A stretch of 11,114 nucleotides of DNA, taken from Thalassiosira profunda (lineage: Eukaryota > Bacillariophyta > Thalassiosirophyceae > Thalassiosirales > Thalassiosiraceae). The notes beneath the pieces are model-generated. The model ran no database searches. It had not been told where the DNA came from and saw nothing but the letters and a program-made list of their open reading frames with translations. The translations under genes were made by a program, and so were the position numbers. The stretch covers positions 1-11,114 of the forward strand of contig JALLAP010000663.1 in the NCBI GenBank assembly GCA_036939355.1, read 5' to 3'. Below, piece by piece: positions 7,504 to 11,114 of this stretch; the first letter of the stretch is position 1; each line of letters opens with the position of its first letter.

Positions 7504-7551
7504 TGAGGACACAAGCGAATTTCTCGGACACAAACTGCTTGACACAAGCTT

Positions 7552-7597
7552 CACTCACGCCGAGCGTGGTTCTGGACACACACGCTCAGCGTGAGTG
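7552..7597. repeat. Hairpin with 17-bp arms
   Basis: CACTCACGCCGAGCGTG (7552-7568) is the inverted copy of CACGCTCAGCGTGAGTG (7581-7597) with one mismatch and a 12-nt loop containing GGACAC. No T-run follows it and the setting is eukaryotic, so it is not read as a bacterial-type terminator. Confidence 0.75.
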
Positions 7598-7684
7598 TCC
7601 GCTCCTCGCCCACTCGATTAGCGCGTTCGTGTCGCTTTTGTCAAGCCCTCGTGACAAACTCGCGCGGTGAATCCAACTCGTCGT

Positions 7685-7756
7685 GATGCAGGACACAAGA
7701 TCTCGCGTCGTGCCCAGCGGAGCTGGACACTCCGCTCGAATCTTGTGTCCTGCATC
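7685..7756. repeat. Hairpin with perfect 17-bp arms and a nested stem
   Basis: GATGCAGGACACAAGAT (7685-7701) and its exact reverse complement (7740-7756) enclose a 38-nt loop. The loop has its own stem, AGCGGAG pairing with CTCCGCT around a GGACA loop. Weaker complementarity (TCCAA...TCG outward) extends the symmetry to about 100 bp. Confidence 0.8.
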
Positions 7757-8072
7757 GCGACTCGTTTGGACACACACGCTCGTTTTTGCCACTAGTGTGG
7801 TTACTTACAGTGTCTCCTTTCTCTCTCGTCTCACCCAAAATGTCCACCAACGACACTTTTCCAAGATTCCCTCTTCTCTTTTCTCGCCCCTCTCCTGAAG
7901 CGAGGTCCACGAACGAAAGGCCAAGGACGATACTTGCTGTCTGCTGTTTGGTACAAATCTTTGGCTAGTATGAAACAATAATATGGATGGAAGGCGACTC
8001 CATCTACTCCCTGGACAGGCAAGGTACAACCCTGCCCTGCCAACAGCAAAACTCTGTGTAGCATTCCCCACC

Positions 8073-11000
8073 TCAAAAGAAGCCGCACCACTCGTCCTCA
8101 ACCACCGGCGGATCATCGGCGGTGAATTCGCCCTTCTTCCCTCCGGTACGAGACTTCTTCGTGCGTTTGTACTTCTTGCCTTCCTCGACGGTACCCGCGG
8201 CCAAGTTGCGCTTCGTGCGCTTCGACGGAGACAGGGGTTCGTCGCCCGCCGAAGGATTGGTCAGTGGCCTCTTCCTCCCGGCACCGTTGTTCTCCTTCCC
8301 GCAGTGCTCAATGGTCGCGTCGAAGCTCACCCGCTTTGTGCCCTTCTTGCCCGAAACAGGAGAGGTATGAGTAAGTGAGAAACTGGACGAGTCCCTTTTC
8401 TTGAGGGCACTAGTCAGAGGACGAGCATTGTTCGAGCCTTTGGGCACAGGCGAGGTCTCCGAATCAGCATCGCTGACGGCATCTTCCGCATCCTCCAAGG
8501 ACACGCGTTTGCCATCTCCAGAGCCGAACTCCTCCTTCGCCGCTGCGAGGACCTGGCGACCGTCCGGGTGGTCGTCCATCGCGTCCCGCATCCGCATGAG
8601 AAGGACGGACGTCCTCTTGGATGCGGTCGAGAGCCTCGAATTGGCCACGACGAGCTTTCCCTTGAGCGCATCGTTCTCGGCCTTCAGCCTCGCCACTGTC
8701 GCATTGTATTCGCGCTCGACGGCCGCAGAGTTCGCAGCCGCCTGCGGCGCCCCCCGGCGCCCGTTGGCCACTGCGAGCATCGCATCCGCGCAATCTAAAC
8801 GTTCTGCCGCGTCGTCCCTGGCAGTCGCGAGCCGTTTGCCGGAAGCCTCGCGCCGGACGAGTTGCGCTTCAAGGGCGTCTCGCTCCCAACGCAGCGTCTC
8901 CACCTCCGCCTGCAGCTTTTCCACCTCGCCGGAACGCGCCCGGGCGGCATTCCACGCGTGGGAAAGTTGTCCGGTCACGGTGTCCACCCGCCGTTCGATT
9001 TCTCCTCGCTGCGTGGACCACACCGCGGCCAGCTTCGACTCCAGCTCCGCGACCTGGCCGCCCCGCTCGTCCCTTTCCCGCGCGGCCACTGCGGCTCTGG
9101 AATTTGCCAGCCGGAGCTCCTTTGCCAGATTGTCGCGTTCCGACGTCGCAGCGTCGCATTGAGATTTCAGCTCCCGCAACTGTGCCACCACAGCGTCCCG
9201 CTCTCCCTGCATCTTCTCGAGGTCGTTGGAACGACGGAACGGCGTGTACACCGGAAGCGTCGACGATGCCGCCGGAGCCTCCGCGACCTGCCTCCGAAGG
9301 GCGTCGTTCTCGGCCGTCAGCCGCGCCACCGCCTCGTCGTGCTCGCGCGCCGTCCGGTCCCGGGACGCGGCGGCCAATTGCGCGTCGGCCCGGACCCGGT
9401 CCCTCTCCCGCTCGACCGCTGCGATCTGGGCCTGGGCGTTGTCGAGGGTCGCCTTCAGATCGTCTCGCTCTGCCGTCATGTCCTCCACCTGGACCTCCAG
9501 CACGTCCCGGTCGGTCTTCAGCGTGCGGAATTCGGCCCGCAGCGTCTCCAACTCGCCGGAGCGCGCCTTCACCGCCTCCCGCGCCTCGAACAGCTGTCGG
9601 TTGGTCGTTTTTATTCGCCCCTCCAGCTCGGCCTTCTGCCGCGCCCCCTCCTCGCTCGACGCCGCCTCCTTCGTTTCCTTGGCGGCATGCAGCGCCTCGT
9701 TCTCCTCGGAAACTTTGTCGTACAGCTGCTCCAAGTCGGAGACCCGCGCTGCCAGCCTCGACTTCTCGCCGTGCGCCTCCGCCAGCGCTCGCGCCGCCTC
9801 CTCCAGCCGCTCCGCCCCGTCGCGCATCCTCTCCTCGAGGTCGCCCAGCCTTCCCTCCAACTCTTGCCGCGACGCCCTCCCCTCCTCCTCCCTCCGCAAT
9901 CCCTCGTCCCGCGCGGCCGCCGCGGCCTCGCCCTCCCGCCGCAGGCGCGCCAGTTGGTCGGCCAAGCCGGCGTGGGCCCGCCGCGCCTCGGCCAATTCCC
10001 CGCGCAGTTCGTCCGTCCGCGCGCTGCCCCGGCTGACCGTGGCGCTCTGGAAGGCGGACAGGTCGCTCACGTCGCTGGCCCGTCCGTTGGTGGCGCCGCC
10101 CCCCGCGAGGCCGCCGAGGGCGGAGCCGAGGACGGAGTCGAGGGTCGCGCGCCCCGCGGCGGCGTTGCCATCGTCGTCGTTTTTGAGGTCCGGCGAGCCC
10201 CCGATGGCGTCGAAGTCCACGGTGCCGTCGCCGCCAAAGCCGTCGTCGTCCTCTCCCTCCTCCCCGTCCTCCTCCCCCTCCGCCACCGCACCGCCCGCGC
10301 GCCTGGTGGAAATCTGGGGAGGCCCGAGGACGGTCTCGTCGTCGCTCATCGCCATCCGCCGTTCGCTGGCGTCGGACCCGCCGTCGTTTCCCCGTACTAG
10401 CTCCACGGGGCTGACGCCCCCGCTCGCCCCGGCGCCTTCCCCCGCGGCCGGCTTCTCGTCGTCGTCGTCCGAGTCCTCCTCGGAGTCGTCGCTCTCATTG
10501 CGTTTGGACTCGTCCGCGGCGTCGCCGTCATTGTCGCTCGATTCCTCGTCCGCCGTGCGGGCATTGTTGGCCCGGCGGCGCTTCCTTCCTCCCCGGGCAT
10601 TATTTCCCCCCTCCTTTCTCTCCTCCCCCCGCCCGCCTCCCCTCCCGCCCTCGTCATCGTCCGGAACCACCGCCTCCACCCTCCCCTCCTCCCCACAATC
10701 GCCTTCCGTCCGCTCCTTGAGCACCACGACCCCCACCCCGGCCTCGTAGTAGCACTCCAGCCCGCACGCCCCGCACTCCCTTGCGTCGTAGCTGCACTCG
10801 GCATGGCATCGGGGACAATCAAACCCGTATCCCTGCCGGCAATGCTCCGCCCGGTCGAACGTCTGCTTGTCGAAGCGCGCCACCGCCTTGGGGCGGCGCT
10901 TCGACTTGCGGTGCCCCCGGTCCTTTTTGTGGGTGGACGTGGCGAGGGACGGGGGGGCCGCGAAGGCGAAGAGGGCGCGATGCTCCTCCTCTTCCGACCC

Positions 11001-11114
11001 CGTGCCCGTGCTGGAGTGGGATCTCGTCCCGCGGTGTTTTGGGGGCTTTGGTTTGCCCCGCTTTCGTGCGGCGTCGGCCTTGCGGGGGCGGCCGGGCCCT
11101 CTCTTCTTGGGAAC
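8073..11114 (-). CDS. AT-hook, zinc-ribbon, coiled-coil protein (ZCC-B), N-terminus beyond the window
   Basis: The frame is open to the right edge, so the start is not visible; 1013 residues are seen, and no in-frame Met precedes the zinc ribbon. Visible residues 3-12 include KKRGPGRPRK, an AT-hook-like minor-groove DNA-binding motif, in a Lys/Arg/Pro-rich leader. A short acidic run and LFAFAAPP follow, matching LFAFDAPP of ZCC-A. Cysteines at 92, 100, 103, 107, 114, 117 and 121 repeat the ZCC-A zinc ribbon. Next come a Gly/Arg stretch (GGRGGGRG), a long Asp/Glu/Ser tract to about 300, and a heptad coiled coil at about 365-825, broken near 610-625 by a Pro-containing segment. The tail is basic, with KRVSFD (from residue 927), which fits the RVxF docking motif for protein phosphatase 1, and LSPSKR, a CDK-type site. 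It ends in DEWCGFF. No signal peptide or membrane segment is visible. A chromatin-associated scaffold is a reasonable guess but unproven. Confidence 0.85.
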   Translation of the reverse strand, partial: VPKKRGPGRPRKADAARKRGKPKPPKHRGTRSHSSTGTGSEEEEHRALFAFAAPPSLATSTHKKDRGHRKSKRRPKAVARFDKQTFDRAEHCRQGYGFDCPRCHAECSYDARECGACGLECYYEAGVGVVVLKERTEGDCGEEGRVEAVVPDDDEGGRGGGRGEERKEGGNNARGGRKRRRANNARTADEESSDNDGDAADESKRNESDDSEEDSDDDDEKPAAGEGAGASGGVSPVELVRGNDGGSDASERRMAMSDDETVLGPPQISTRRAGGAVAEGEEDGEEGEDDDGFGGDGTVDFDAIGGSPDLKNDDDGNAAAGRATLDSVLGSALGGLAGGGATNGRASDVSDLSAFQSATVSRGSARTDELRGELAEARRAHAGLADQLARLRREGEAAAAARDEGLRREEEGRASRQELEGRLGDLEERMRDGAERLEEAARALAEAHGEKSRLAARVSDLEQLYDKVSEENEALHAAKETKEAASSEEGARQKAELEGRIKTTNRQLFEAREAVKARSGELETLRAEFRTLKTDRDVLEVQVEDMTAERDDLKATLDNAQAQIAAVERERDRVRADAQLAAASRDRTAREHDEAVARLTAENDALRRQVAEAPAASSTLPVYTPFRRSNDLEKMQGERDAVVAQLRELKSQCDAATSERDNLAKELRLANSRAAVAARERDERGGQVAELESKLAAVWSTQRGEIERRVDTVTGQLSHAWNAARARSGEVEKLQAEVETLRWERDALEAQLVRREASGKRLATARDDAAERLDCADAMLAVANGRRGAPQAAANSAAVEREYNATVARLKAENDALKGKLVVANSRLSTASKRTSVLLMRMRDAMDDHPDGRQVLAAAKEEFGSGDGKRVSLEDAEDAVSDADSETSPVPKGSNNARPLTSALKKRDSSSFSLTHTSPVSGKKGTKRVSFDATIEHCGKENNGAGRKRPLTNPSAGDEPLSPSKRTKRNLAAGTVEEGKKYKRTKKSRTGGKKGEFTADDPPVVEDEWCGFF

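Larger units (their letters stand above)
7507..7787. repeat. GGACAC-rich foldback block
   Basis: In 281 bp the hexamer GGACAC occurs six times on the plus strand (7507, 7526, 7574, 7691, 7725, 7768) and twice inverted (7595, 7745), far above chance. Two hairpins and a 15-bp direct repeat (TGGACACACACGCTC at 7573-7587 and 7767-7781) are built from it. The 10-mer GCCACTAGTG occurs just left of the adjacent MITE-like element (7110-7119) and again just right of this block (7788-7797). This may be a second, non-coding foldback transposon with subterminal transposase-binding repeats. Alternatives are a regulatory binding-site cluster or a degraded satellite. Confidence 0.5.
6761..8072. other. Repeat-rich intergenic region between the LRR gene and ZCC-B
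   Basis: About 1.3 kb without a supportable gene. It contains the LRR gene's upstream region (6761-7109), a MITE-like element (7121-7503), a hairpin block rich in GGACAC (7507-7787), and about 280 bp (7790-8072) that should include the 3' untranslated region of ZCC-B and shows nothing further. Frames in this stretch are short, lack recognisable domains and have no paralogue in the window. Confidence 0.7.

Noticed and set aside
7552..7597. Hairpin as an intrinsic terminator
   Set aside because: The genome is eukaryotic, no T-run follows, and the hairpin is one of several repeat-derived foldbacks not placed just after a gene.
7507..7787. CRISPR-like or satellite array from the recurring GGACAC motif
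   Set aside because: The spacing is irregular, orientation is mixed and repeats are too short, and no cas-like gene is present.
8862..10749. Two plus-strand open frames of more than 500 codons opposite ZCC-B
   Set aside because: They are antisense to a heptad-patterned, zinc-ribbon-containing frame in very GC-rich DNA, where stop codons are rare. Their products are Ser/Arg/Pro-rich low-complexity shadows with no domain.
10881..10883. GTG at 10883 as the start of ZCC-B
   Set aside because: The frame stays open to the window edge and upstream residues match the leader of ZCC-A, so GTG here is an internal valine.

Overview
The window looks like nuclear DNA of a GC-rich, intron-poor eukaryote, most likely a diatom of the Thalassiosira type. 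The evidence is: long uninterrupted reading frames with Kozak-like starts, a TATA box, no bacterial ribosome binding sites or operons, low-complexity Ser/Arg and coiled-coil proteins, and a leucine-rich-repeat protein whose C-terminal tail resembles diatom LRR proteins. The organism call rests on recalled protein style, not on a database search.

Layout. Positions 1-324 hold no gene I can support. Positions 325-3102 (minus) encode a 925-residue zinc-ribbon/coiled-coil/Ser-Arg-rich protein (ZCC-A, a label used only here). Positions 3103-3563 are a shared divergent promoter region with a TATA box for ZCC-A. Positions 3564-4835 (plus) encode an aldo/keto reductase with an N-terminal membrane anchor and a complete Asp-Tyr-Lys-His tetrad. 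After a 68-bp gap comes a convergent gene, 4904-6760 (minus), for a 618-residue ribonuclease-inhibitor-type LRR protein ending in a basic nuclear-localisation-like motif. Positions 6761-8072 are non-coding and repeat-rich. They hold a 383-bp MITE-like element with long terminal inverted repeats, directly followed by a block of hairpins built on the motif GGACAC. Positions 8073-11114 (minus) encode a second zinc-ribbon/coiled-coil protein (ZCC-B), open at the right edge, where the reading frame starts with an AT-hook-like motif.

ZCC-A and ZCC-B are paralogues in the same orientation, about 5 kb apart. They share the Cys-rich zinc-ribbon module (with a 38-nt identical stretch), a matching basic leader, and collinear coiled-coil motifs. 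Their middles and tails differ. Combining AT-hook, zinc ribbon, acidic tract, long coiled coil and basic Ser/Lys-rich tails suggests nuclear, chromatin- or RNA-associated scaffold proteins, but this is inference. The reductase and LRR gene between them show no functional link to the pair. The most unusual items are this uncharacterised paralogue family and the nested repeat architecture at 7110-7797.
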